A stretch of DNA of 64,000 nucleotides. Origin: Rhizophagus irregularis. Taxonomy: Eukaryota; Glomeromycota; Glomeromycetes; Glomerales; Glomeraceae. Every line of letters begins with the position of its first letter. The stretch's first letter is position 1. Shown here piece by piece: positions 54,399 to 64,000 of the stretch. The DNA is taken from NCBI RefSeq assembly GCF_026210795.1, contig NC_089455.1:372001-436000 (forward strand), in the 5' to 3' direction. The notes beneath the pieces were generated by a model. The model did not search any database. It saw nothing but the letters and a program-made list of their open reading frames with translations, and was not told where the DNA came from. The position numbers and the translations under genes are program-made.

Positions 54399-56581
54399 CT
54401 AATTTTGAGAACCAATAGACACAGTTTTTTTATCCAAACTCTCTATTTTAAATGCATCAAAATTTTTGGAGCATGACACATATATGAAATCTGCCTTCAT
54501 TTCCCAAACTTCTTTTGCTTCATTGCAAGTATCACCTCTACCTATACTGCGAATATCAATAATAGCTATACTCTTTGCAATTTTAACAATCTTTTCATAT
54601 TTTTCTTCAGATTCAAATCTGTCCTTGTGTTTTTTCATATCTTCACCATCTCTCAAAAGTTCTATTGCCCATTCAAACTCTTCCACATAGAAATCTATCT
54701 TTCCTTCACATCCAAAAACTGAACCTACTTCCCATGACAAAAAATGATCCCTTCCCAATACCTGTGTACCGATTCTATAAAATTCCTTCTGCCATGTTTG
54801 TTCCAGAATTCTTCCTTCAGATCCAACTCTAAGCGTTTTTCTTAAAATGTTCCCACTTTGTTCATTATACATTGCTGTAAAAATCTTCACAATAAATTGA
54901 TACAAATCTGTGGGAATAATATCGGTACTATTGCTAACTCTGTAATATTGCTGAAAAAATGCCCGCTTAAGAAGGGGCGCTGCAAAAGTTAAATACCTAT
55001 CATCCTTCACAACCATAAGGACTCCAGTTTTAACTAGATACACAGCATCCTCATCATCTGAGAAAGAAGTTTTTCCTTTTAAATAAGTTTCTTCGCATAA
55101 CTCTAATTGTTTCCTATTAAGTGATTTAACATTTGGTACAGCGCGGCAGTTGTTATAGATAGATATATCAAATTCCTTTGAATTCAAGTATTTAAATATT
55201 TCTTCCCAAATTAGACGATTAGAATTAATTCGCTTCTTCATTGCATCTTCTGTAAATATCAAGATGTGATGAACTAAACCTGCATGTCCTTCTGTTACTA
55301 CTTGAATATATTTATATAAATTTGAGATGTCAGATGAGTCTAAGTTTCTGAAGTATTTTCTGCAGAACATTCCGATATATTTTTCTAACTCATCACAGGT
55401 AAAATTAATATCAATAAGACTTTTGCAGTTCGATTCTGGTAACGTGACAGGAGTTGTAAGTCCTGTAGTGTTGGAACTTCTATATCCATAGGCTGCGAAC
55501 ATAATAATATTTATATGCGTTACTTCCTGAAGAAGACTTTTAATCATCATCCAGAATTGATCTGCAGATCTTTGATTTTGTTCATCAACTTTTTTCTCTC
55601 TCCCATAGATTAATTGAGCTTCGTCTATTATCAAAATAGTTTCAATAAGTCTGCACTGTCCTAACCATTCAAACCAATCTATACCAATAATTTTAAGCCA
55701 TAGCTCTCTAAATGAATCAAAGCAATTTTCCACTCCTACAGTCTGTCCCCAAATCATTGAAACTCTTACTATCCTGTGGTTTGAAAACTCTGGTGCATTA
55801 ACCAAGTTATACTCCAAAATTTGGGCTAATGACGTTTTGCCAGAGAAGGGAGGTGCCCGAACAAGTATGACTTTTTTATTTAAAAGATCTCTGATCAAAG
55901 GAAGTATAATATCAAATCTTAGGCTGATGTCAGGGTCAGTAACATTAACACCCTCATTGGTGGATCTCATTTTCAGACCAGAAGGTAACATCGTACCACC
56001 AAGACCACCTGAAAAAGACTAATAGTTAGAAATAAAATACTGTTATTAAAGAACATCAACTTATACGTACATTGTCGAGGCAGATAGCCATGATCTGCAA
56101 TGGCAAGAGATACTTCAGTGTGCCTGTGATCTAATACAAAGTAAACAGAGAAAGGTGATCAATATTTTATATGGAAAATAGATAGCGAAATTATCTTTTT
56201 TGAGAAATAAAAAATTGGGTAACACTTACCAGTGGTGGCGGGCTGTTGTATAATGATATGGATATTTCCCACTGGAGGTTTATCAATAAAATATCTGTTA
56301 AATAGGAAATTAGGTTTCATCTTATTTCCTTCAAGTTTTTGCACAATGTCGTCTTCGTTAAAAATGTCCACAACTTCTTCGATATTAACATGCCAAAGAT
56401 CCAGTTTGGAAGCATTGTCAGTAAATTTAAGATTTTCTTTTTCACGTTCCCAGATATATTTCTTGAGGATATCGATAGTTAACGATTCTATGGAGTACTC
56501 TTCTCTTTTAATAACAATTTTATTGCTAAGAGGGATTGAGAAAATAGTTCCAGTACCTAAGACATAACAACTTAATAACAT
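54399..56581 (-). CDS. Crinkler (CRN) family protein with NTPase and nuclease-like C-terminus
   Basis: Three exons on the - strand, 56230-56581, 56071-56130 and 54399-56008, make 673 codons plus stop, in phase. Residues 1-117 are the Crinkler ubiquitin-like header: LLSCYVLGTGTIFSIPLSNK, a WHVNIEEV segment, and FIDKPPVGNIHIIIQQPATT. A short hinge follows. A P-loop NTPase domain comes next, with Walker A APPFSGKTS (about residue 180) and Walker B ILIIDEAQ. The C-terminal domain (about 520-640) has SWEVGSVFGCEGKIDFYVEE, WAIELLRDGEDMKKH and IAIIDIR, a pattern like the restriction-endonuclease-fold domains of this family. There is no classical signal peptide, as usual for fungal CRNs. CRNs are known in oomycetes as host-directed, nucleus-acting effectors; in AM fungi they may act in the plant or in inter-element conflict. 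This copy looks intact. Confidence 0.88.
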
Positions 56582-56877
56582 TTTGACTATATTTCTGCAA
56601 TTGCGAAAACTGAGAGTTAAAAAAATAAAATTAATTTTCAGTAAAAAAAAAAAAGAATGTAGACCTTTTTTGATTCGAATTTAACTTGACAGATAAGGAA
56701 TTTTCATCAAAGTTAGTTTGTATTGGAGATAAAATACTGTTTGACTGAGACATTTTATAATTTGAGCCAAATGTTCTTTTGATAATCAGAATGTTTCAAA
56801 AAAATTTTCAATATTACGCACAATCTGTATTTAGATAAATGCAAATCATCATGTGAAATGCACAGTACTACGTAAGT

Positions 56878-57188
56878 GACTTCTCTAGCGTAATCTGAAA
56901 AAAATGTCATGAAATAGCCGGCATTACGCAACTTGACTGAAATTAAGTGTGGCATATATGTGACGAATAATGTGTGATGAATAAGTTTTTACCTACTCAA
57001 TAAAAAAATGGAAACGCAGTGGGATGTGACAGTTATGACAAAAAAAGTCACATGATTTTTTATCAATCAAAATCAAATGACTAAATGACAAATGATCATG
57101 AATAATGACAAATGATTTCATAAATCATTTAAGTATGAATAATGACTAATTGTATGTGACATTTTTTTCAGATTACGCTGGAAAAGTC
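56878..57188. mobile_element. 311-bp MITE with 30-bp inverted ends
   Basis: GACTTCTCTAGCGTAATCTG at the left is mirrored by CAGATTACGCTGGAAAAGTC at the right; the next eleven bases also pair. The interior holds direct repeats of AATGACAAATGAT and a TCACATGA word. Related AATGACAAATGAT words lie at 50720-50735. It lies upstream of the Crinkler gene. Confidence 0.75.
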
Positions 57189-57401
57189 AAATTTTAGTTA
57201 CTGCATTTTTTTTTGATTGTGTAAATCTCTGTGTAACTATATTGCAAGTAGATTGATGAGTGATGAGTCGTGTACTGATTTAAGTATTGTCATAATAAAT
57301 ACCATAAATACTCAGTTATATATATAGACACATTGTCTAATAAATATTTAGACCCGTTTCTTAAAACTCTTAAAAATATCTTCTAATAACAGTCTATTAA
57401 C

Positions 57402-58057
57402 ATGGAAATCATTAATAATTATTATAATGAATTTAATCAATTGAAAACTAGAAATGCATCGATAAGCAAGACTTTTGTAACAACTAAAGAAGAAATATTA
57501 GATGAAATTTTCAGAGACTCTGATGGAAAAGACAAGGACATTTCAATCCATTTAATTCAACTTTTTGAGCAAAAAAACAAGGTTATAAATAATACCTTTA
57601 TATTAACTGAAAATGTGTTAAAGTTATTGCGAAGAAAAGAATTATTATGTTACAGAGATAAAGTCAGTGACTTTAATCAAGAAGTGAAAAAAAGATTGGG
57701 TCTGATACTTGGAAAGAGATATTGACTATTTTCAATAGGAAAATATATACAGGAAAAGAATTTAAAAAAGATGACAACAAATATCTTACAAAGCTAAAGA
57801 AAGTATTAGATAAAGTAAATATAACAAAAGTTGAATTTGAATTATTGTTCAAGATGAAACATACTAGCAATAACGAATTTTATCAGAATGAAATAAGAAC
57901 TTTGGAACAAGATTTAAAGAATCTTGATGTCGATTTTCCTAATGATTTAAAAGATTTAAAGGTTCCTTTAAAGAAGTTTGAACTAAATTCTTTGAATCAA
58001 CACAATTTTAATACTTTTTTCACTTCATCTCCAATTTGCTCTATACAATTCAACTAG
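57402..58057 (+). pseudogene. Unknown gene with a one-base frameshift in an A run
   Basis: First frame: MEIINNYYNEFNQLKTRNAS to a stop at 57723. The coding sense shifts by one base at the AAAAAAA near 57686-57692 and continues (SDTWKEILTIFNRKIYTGKE) to a stop at 58055. Together about 215 residues, Lys/Asp/Asn-rich, largely helical, and probably coiled-coil in the second half (EIRTLEQDLKNLDVDFPNDL). No known domain. Since the only lesion is in a homopolymer, a sequencing error is a serious alternative to pseudogenisation. Confidence 0.5.
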
Positions 58058-58664
58058 TTTTCTATATCATTAAATTTATTAATTTATTATATTTATGATA
58101 ATTTATGTTTTCTTCCTTTATATATTGCTTTATTTTACTTATTGCTATATATTAAAAATAAAAAACTGTAAATAAATACAAAAACTCTATACCTGAATTA
58201 CTCCACATATTCTGAATTAAGTATCAAATCATATTTTTTTATACTAATGATGTCAACCTATTTACAGTATTCCTAGTAAATTCTAATTTGATTTTTTTCT
58301 CATAAGATCCTTACCCTTTTCATTTCTCTCTCTCCACTTCAAGAAACTTCTACTGACTTTTGTACTATAAAATATGATCAAGGACTTTTATTGTCTTGCA
58401 CAACAAGTAAAGGTTTCTTTTACTGTCTAACGTATATACTATAAAATACAAGTTTTCTGCATCTGGCATACTTTATGGATATTATACTTGTATTTGCTTT
58501 GCGTTTGTGAGATAATAAAGACAATCTGAATGGGAACTATGCAAAGCTTCATCTTTTTTTGGACGTACTGAACAAATCAAATGTCTCAGTCTTAATAACC
58601 TAAAATTTCGTTGACATTCACTCCAAATAAAAAAAATCATGTGATTTGAGTGAACCAAGTTTGC

Positions 58665-58760
58665 TGAAATTGGCCAAAAAAAAAAATTTATTAATATATG
58701 CATAAATAAATACAAAGTTTGGGATATATCCTGTGATACATGACAAATTTTCTATGCTAT
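58665..58760. repeat. Dispersed repeat, copy near 63.4 kb
   Basis: The stretch with TTATTAATATATGCATAAAT, AAATACAAAG and ATACATGA..TTTCTATGCT recurs in the same orientation at about 63390-63470. In both places it lies beside a decayed gene of the window's right end. Confidence 0.6.
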
Positions 58761-59188
58761 AGTGTCCTATACATTTCTTTTTTCAAACAATACTTCTCTA
58801 TCCTAGCTCTCTTCCTGTCAGATTCTTCCTTCACATATGTCTTATCCTTTAATAAACCCACAATTATTCCTAAAACCTCTTTCACGATATTACATAGTGA
58901 TTTGTATCAGTTAGAGTTCAGGTCCAAGGCCTTCTTAGTAAATTCGATCGAATACGTAGTGTCACTTACCTTGAATATTTTTTCAGGGCTATATAGGAGA
59001 AAATGCCAATCTCAACCTATTGTGATGATACCATAGAGATAGTTGAAATTATCATCATCCCACTTTCTCTTCCTCTTATTCGTCTCGCATGCACTCTTAA
59101 GTTATTTGATATTCTGAGTGAAGCTTACGGGAACTTTATGTTGCTTGCCTTCTGTGATGCAAATAAAATTCTCAGCTTCCTAGAGTGA
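58753..59188 (-). pseudogene. Remnant of a dispersed unknown gene family
   Basis: On the - strand the coding sense can be followed through RISNNLRVHARRIRGRESGM and MIISTISMVSSQ, a frame change, IFKVSDTTYSIEFTKKALDL, a TGA in a likely Trp position, then IVKEVLGIIVGLLKDKTYVK and a basic tail ending at a TAG near 58753. No family name can be given. The overlapping + frames are shadows of this. Confidence 0.4.
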
Positions 59189-59593
59189 AGAATAATGAAT
59201 TAATATCATATTGACTAAAGTCAGATTTCTCAAACATTCAAAATAAAATTATTCACCTACCTTGATTGTATAATCAACCTGACCTTTACTTTCTTTACCA
59301 ACTATCCATATTGAGGACATATGCTAAACTCTTTATTTGTTTCATTCATGACGATATGGATGGAAACGTGAAGAAATACTACTACATATTCATTACGCAT
59401 AGCCTCTAAGCTATCCGGTTGTAAAGTTCAGTAAGAACGCAACCTACCCAAAATCTCTTCTATGCAATACTTGAAAACCTTATTACTATCTTAAATTTCA
59501 TATATTAAGGGGGAGAAGAGCAGGATAGAATCTATACTATTGGAGTCAAGACCATATTCCAACACCTCACTCAAACTGAGGTACAAGGAGAAC

Positions 59594-59866
59594 CACTGGT
59601 AAAAAAATGATTTATCCTACACATATCTTACACATATTAGGTACTTAAAATGTAGAAAATCATACACAAATAATACACATATCATACACATATCGGGTAC
59701 TAATATATATCATATATCAGGTACCTGATAGGTATACTATATATATAAGTACCCGATATGTGTATGATATGTGTATTATTTGTGTATGATTTTCTACATT
59801 TTGAGTACCCAATATATGTAAGATATATGTAAGATATGTGTAGGATAGACCATTTTTTTACCAGTG
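59594..59866. mobile_element. 273-bp near-perfect palindrome (foldback MITE)
   Basis: CACTGGTAAAAAAATGATTT at the left and CATTTTTTTACCAGTG at the right, with pairing continuing almost to the centre (about 59730). The arms are tandem runs of ACACATATCNTACAC-type words. AAC borders both ends (59590-59592 is GAAC; 59867-59869 AAC). The RNA or single strand would fold into one long hairpin. Confidence 0.88.
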
Positions 59867-60418
59867 AACGCTTTTAATTTTTTATCTTTACACTCCTTAG
59901 CGAAGTTTGTGAGCTTTTTCAAAGGATTTCATAATGCTCAAACTCTTCTTTGCTCGTCTTAAGGAAGTCATAAGTCATAACCCATTATTTTTTGCTTGTG
60001 AAATATCTCCAAGTCATCATCGTCAAGACCTAAGTCTTCTTCCTTTTATAAATATCCGATAAGAGACTCTGTTTTATATTTTTTAATTTCTTTCACCAGC
60101 GAGAACGTCTCATTTCTAGCAACTGTAGTAGAAGTTGAAGCTGGAGTATAAGGTGTACTAGTTTTAGACATAGTATTACGTTTTTATATAGGCTAGTTTA
60201 GCTCAAACAAAAAAATAGTATTACGTTCTGTAGTGAGAAAAATTATTTCAGAAAATACTAGGCGTTAATATAGGTTTTTATATCACATAAGCATTGCATA
60301 ATTTCACGTAATCTACTTTTTCATTTATATTCGATGAAATAAAAAATATTGTTAGAATCGGCTTACAAAATAAAAAAATGTGAATAATTCGCTTTACATG
60401 ATACATAATAGTTATATA

Positions 60419-61080
60419 TAAGGATGTTAACGGTCCAGTCCAGACTGACCAGACCGTGATCCAGTCCTAAGGACCGATTTTGAACTGAATCATATTAGAA
60501 CTGGATTGATAGGACTATCAGTACTATAGACGATCCTATAAGAAATTTTTTTAACTAAAATTCATAGTGCTGGCCTGAATTATGGCAGTATAATGTTACA
60601 CACTTCCAAAAAAGAAAATTTTATTTTTGCAAAAATTCACAAGATTGCACAAATTTCCAAAAAAAGAAATTTTGTTAATTCTAGAAATTATGCGAAGTAA
60701 TAAACTAACACAAATTTTTTTTATGGGATTACAATCCAAACCACAGTTCTATAGAACTGATCAGTTCCAGTTCTCAGTCTAGTTCTGAACTGTGAACTGA
60801 TGAAAACTGGATCAAGATAGGATTCCGCTTACTTATAATAAAGGTCACCATAAAAAATTGGCTCTTTACTAATAGTTTTTACCTTACTTTTTTTTTAAAT
60901 TCTATTGGTTAATTAGTTAAAAAGGAAAAAAATCATAACAATGTAACATAAAATTTCCTTTTGTAGTAGGATCTGCAAAGAATTTTATATATGATTTTTA
61001 TTTTAGGCCTGGGATGACCTATCTTATAAGTAAGCGAGGTCCTATTAAGACTAGATCAGACCAGACCGTTAACATCTTTA
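60419..61080. mobile_element. 662-bp foldback element with TAARGATGTTAACGGTC ends
   Basis: Left TAAGGATGTTAACGGTC and right GACCGTTAACATCTTTA are inverted. Internal words CAGTCCAGACTGACCAGACC and AGATCAGACCAGACC also face each other, as do two GAACTG-rich stretches. Flanking 8-mers GTTATATA and GGTACATT agree at 5 of 8. Non-coding. Confidence 0.75.
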
Positions 61081-61795
61081 GGTACATTTAAAATGTGTGA
61101 CAGGTTATATTAAAATCAGTAATAAATAACAGGTGACAAATACATTTTGAACCACTAAAAAAAAACTGAATCTCTCAGATAAATAGTGTTTTTGACCTTG
61201 GCTTGCACATGATCATATAACGCTAAAAACTGCTAACTATTACTTCTTACTCTAAAGCTAATATATTTGATGTAACCTGTCACATATTCTGAACTGGCTA
61301 TCTCTAGTTATACATCATATGCTACTGAAAATTTAAGATAATTATATCTGTAATGCTCAATAGTATCATTAAGATATCTGTTTGGAGTAAGTTGATTTAT
61401 ATTAAATTCTTCTCATGTAAAAGAATCGTGACAATTCTCTTCTAACCATTTCACAATTGCACTTTTTTTGTAAAAGTATCCACTTATGTTAATATATTTT
61501 TAATTTATTCTAACGAAGAAAAAAAAATAACTGATTGATGGTCACTGCTCTGGACTAATCCTTTCCATTAATGAACTACTCTCAGATAAGCTTGATTCAA
61601 ATGAATTAGTTTCAGACAAAGTAAACTGCTTTTTTCTCATTAATTTAAAAAATGATAAGACTTAGCACAGTTTAAATCCACCTAGGCTACACTCTGTAGT
61701 CTTTTAAATAAGGGGCAAATATCTTTAATCGAAAAATATGTAGGGGCCTTCAGAAAAATTCTTCAAATTACCAACCGCTTAACCTTTAACCTTTC

Positions 61796-62160
61796 TTAGC
61801 TATGCTTTCGTTGGCGAGAAACATCCTTTTTTTCTCTTACTTGATACTTATGGAATCCCTTAATTATCTTATCTGAATTAAAATTTCCAAAGAACTCAGA
61901 CGAATAGGAAGCTTTACCTTTTTTACCAATCAGTAAGAAAACTATTTCTTGTATTAAGTTGATTATAAACTTTCTATCTACACATTTGTCCAGATCTTTC
62001 AATTTAGCTTAAGCTTTACATATTTGAAATAATAATCTTTCAGTCTTTTTTCTAATACCCAAATCTGTTCAAAGAGTGCTTTATATGCTCTTACATTCTG
62101 CTCATCCAGTTCAAATAACCAGGCTGTTTTATCTGTATATCTAATAACTTTCTACTTGCT
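61796..62160 (-). pseudogene. Decayed gene of unknown dispersed family
   Basis: Reading down from about 62130: WLFELDEQNVRAYKALFEQI, WVLEKRLKDYYFKYVKL, then after a frame change LDKCVDRKFIINLIQEIVFL and LIGKKGKASYSSEFFGNFNS to a stop near 61796. At least one frameshift. No domain known. Confidence 0.45.
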
Positions 62161-62481
62161 AGTTATACTATCAAATTAATGCTTTTGATTGATTACTATT
62201 TTCGTGATATTTTATATATGATATATCCTGCCTTGAGCGAAAAATAAAATTAATAAATAATATCCTGACCTTCTAACATTCTATATAATTAGTTTTTATC
62301 AAAGAGCTTGAATGCCCTTGCTTGATTGTAAGGTTGTCCTTTCTTTTGATAATTTACTATAGTATAGGTTTGTGCTAGAGAGGTATGATTATCTAATAAA
62401 TGTCAAAGGGCTTGACTGATAATGGTTATAGCCTCTAATAAATTCTTTACACTATTCAAAACAACTGCAAGTACCACCTTC

Positions 62482-62657
62482 TAAAGCTCTGAACGGTTCG
62501 GTTTGGTTCCATTTTTCAGTTTTTTGATGAGATAATTCCAACGAACTATAGATTGGGTTTATACGATCACTGGATGGCAAGTTATTGCGCAAAATGGATT
62601 CTGACCATTCAGAAAAGAACCAAAAAATAGAACCAAACTGGACCATTCAGAACTTTA
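62482..62657. mobile_element. 176-bp hAT-like MITE, TAAAG termini
   Basis: TAAAGCTCTGAACGGTTCGG at the left and CCATTCAGAACTTTA at the right. Flanks CCACCTTC and CCGCCTCC match at 6 of 8. Same termini as the 10.5-kb composite (9927) and the MITE at 29545. The interior words CAACGAACTATAGATTGG and ATCACTGGATGGC also occur in the palindromes near 20 kb. Confidence 0.85.
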
Positions 62658-62689
62658 CCGCCTCCAATTTGCACAAATAGCTAGGGAGG

Positions 62690-63274
62690 AGTGGTTTACC
62701 AATTTCAAAAAGAAATTTATCTTTTTTCAAAAATGTATTAAACCATTTAACCCCTTATACTCCTAGATCCCTTATTAACTGTTCAGAAGAAATTACACTT
62801 TAAATTCAAGTAAGAAGAAGTTCAGTTTAACTTGCTCTTCATTTTTTTTTAATAATCTAAATATCCAAGAATTATTCTGCTGTTTTCAGTTTTTTGAATA
62901 CCCAGTTTCACTTCCATTAGAAATGCACAAATTTTTAATTTTAGTGGGGCAGATGCGAATGATCCTTATCAGGTAATGGAATATCAGATGATTGAGAAGT
63001 TATCTGTATTTCTAAATGAATAGAAGATTTTGATATAGATAGATACATTAGTTTGTGCATTAACAGCAATTCGATCTTACTTGATTTTCCCGAAATCATA
63101 ATTTAGTTTAGCAATGAGCTTACCTTTTTCTTTATCACTCTGCTCTAGTTTTGTGAGTTTAACAACATTATCTTTTATAGCCTGTCTTAATCTCACATTT
63201 TTGGCCTTAATCTTAGCATTTTCAGCCAAAAGCTTAGCATTCTCTTGTCTCAACAAATCTAATTCAGAATGCAT
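62690..63274 (-). pseudogene. Coiled-coil gene remnant
   Basis: The first 65 codons, MHSELDLLRQENAKLLAENA to IAKLNYDFGKIK, are a clean leucine/asparagine coiled coil with heptad spacing. The sense then decays: QITSQSSDIPLPDKDHSH can be read past several stops. This N-terminal coiled coil is typical of a multi-copy family in AM fungi; the downstream domain is lost, and the MITE at 62482 cuts the trailing sequence. The 65-residue part could still be translated alone. Confidence 0.5.
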
Positions 63275-64000
63275 GTTTGGTAATAACTTTTATATATCTA
63301 ATATTGTATTTAAAATGTATAACTGACGCACAAAAATAAAAAAATCATGTGTGTATGAAGAATTCTTTGCGCTGATCACTTTTGTCAAAAAAAATTTTTT
63401 ATTAATATATGCAAAAAACAAATACAAAGGTTTGGAACTTTGCTTGGGATACATGATATTTCTATGCTGTTTACCAGAACCTTTTGTTATACATTTTGAA
63501 ATAGCATGACAAGCTGGATAAAATAATATACAAAATCAATATAATAATATATATTTACAAACAAACACTAAAGTACATACTTGTTGATCCAGAAGAATTA
63601 ACTGTATTTTAAAGATTTTAATGTTTAAATTGATTAAAGAATGTATGATGTATATTTTCATGATCATGATTTGGCAACTCGATTATGACTACAATTCTGT
63701 CTTGAAACTCCCAGTACCTTGATGCATTCACAATCTCACATTTTTTTTCAAACTTTTTTATAACTTACACCTTCAATAAGAATCAGAGGAAGTCTAATAG
63801 AATAAAACAAATTTTAGCATAAACATTGAGAATTGATTTTATGTAGTATTATGATTATGACTTTACTTATTTTTATCAATAATTTTATAATTTCCATTAA
63901 TCCACCATTTTTTTCTCTTGCATCAGCTTTCTTCTACATTAGCATTAATAACTTCAATACATTCCTAAAATGCCAACTCATCTGCAGTTAGATTAGGTAA
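63275..64000. other. Window edge, AT-rich, no gene seen
   Basis: Contains the second copy of the dispersed repeat (about 63390-63470) and no coding frame of note. Confidence 0.4.

Noticed and set aside
58740-59188. Two plus-strand frames near 59 kb
   Set aside because: They are antisense to a better, though decayed, minus-strand coding sense.

Overview
This window looks like nuclear DNA of an arbuscular mycorrhizal fungus, most likely Rhizophagus or a close relative (Glomeromycotina). The DNA is very AT-rich. Genes carry many introns of about 50-120 bases with GTAAGT/GTATGT donors and TAG acceptors. Ordinary fungal genes sit beside a Crinkler (CRN) gene, decayed dispersed gene families and many small transposons. 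The species call is inference; no rRNA, tRNA or mitochondrial gene was seen.

Layout. (1) 0.8-8.1 kb: a shugoshin gene and a Mei2-type RNA-binding gene, both +, both tied to meiosis/chromosome segregation in other fungi. (2) 8.1-33 kb: gene-poor and repeat-dominated. A 10,458-bp segment (9927-20384) is bounded by short terminal inverted repeats and a perfect 8-bp target duplication. Inside are two copies of a second TIR element. Each carries a tandem array of modules that look like spliceosomal introns alternating with mini-exons; in one run the mini-exons are exactly 49 nt. One array is split by a 3,149-bp DNA transposon with a TTA target duplication and a dead transposase gene. A third array lies on the - strand at 26-28.6 kb in an element with different ends and has swallowed a fragment of an AAA-ATPase-like gene. 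(3) 33-47.7 kb: housekeeping island with UBC9 (-), an M16 metalloprotease with about 27 exons (+), a secreted ML-domain protein (-), a CAP59/CMT1-type glycosyltransferase (+), a GCR1_C-domain regulator (-) and a long HMG-box protein (-). UBC9 and the M16 gene share a 250-bp divergent promoter with three TCACRTGA palindromes. (4) 47.7-64 kb: accessory DNA with two small unknown genes, a broken OTT_1508-like deaminase gene, a three-exon Crinkler gene with an NTPase and a nuclease-like C-terminus, a frameshifted unknown gene, remnants of dispersed families, and many foldback MITEs.

Exon models for shugoshin, Mei2-like, UBC9, the glycosyltransferase, the HMG protein, the Crinkler and a 118-residue unknown protein were built by hand; each closes in frame over its whole length. 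The best candidate for an undescribed system is the family of intron/mini-exon arrays: their 5' splice sites (arrays A-D) and branch points (all arrays) sit in hairpins whose arms change together between modules, and the arrays travel inside TIR-bounded elements.
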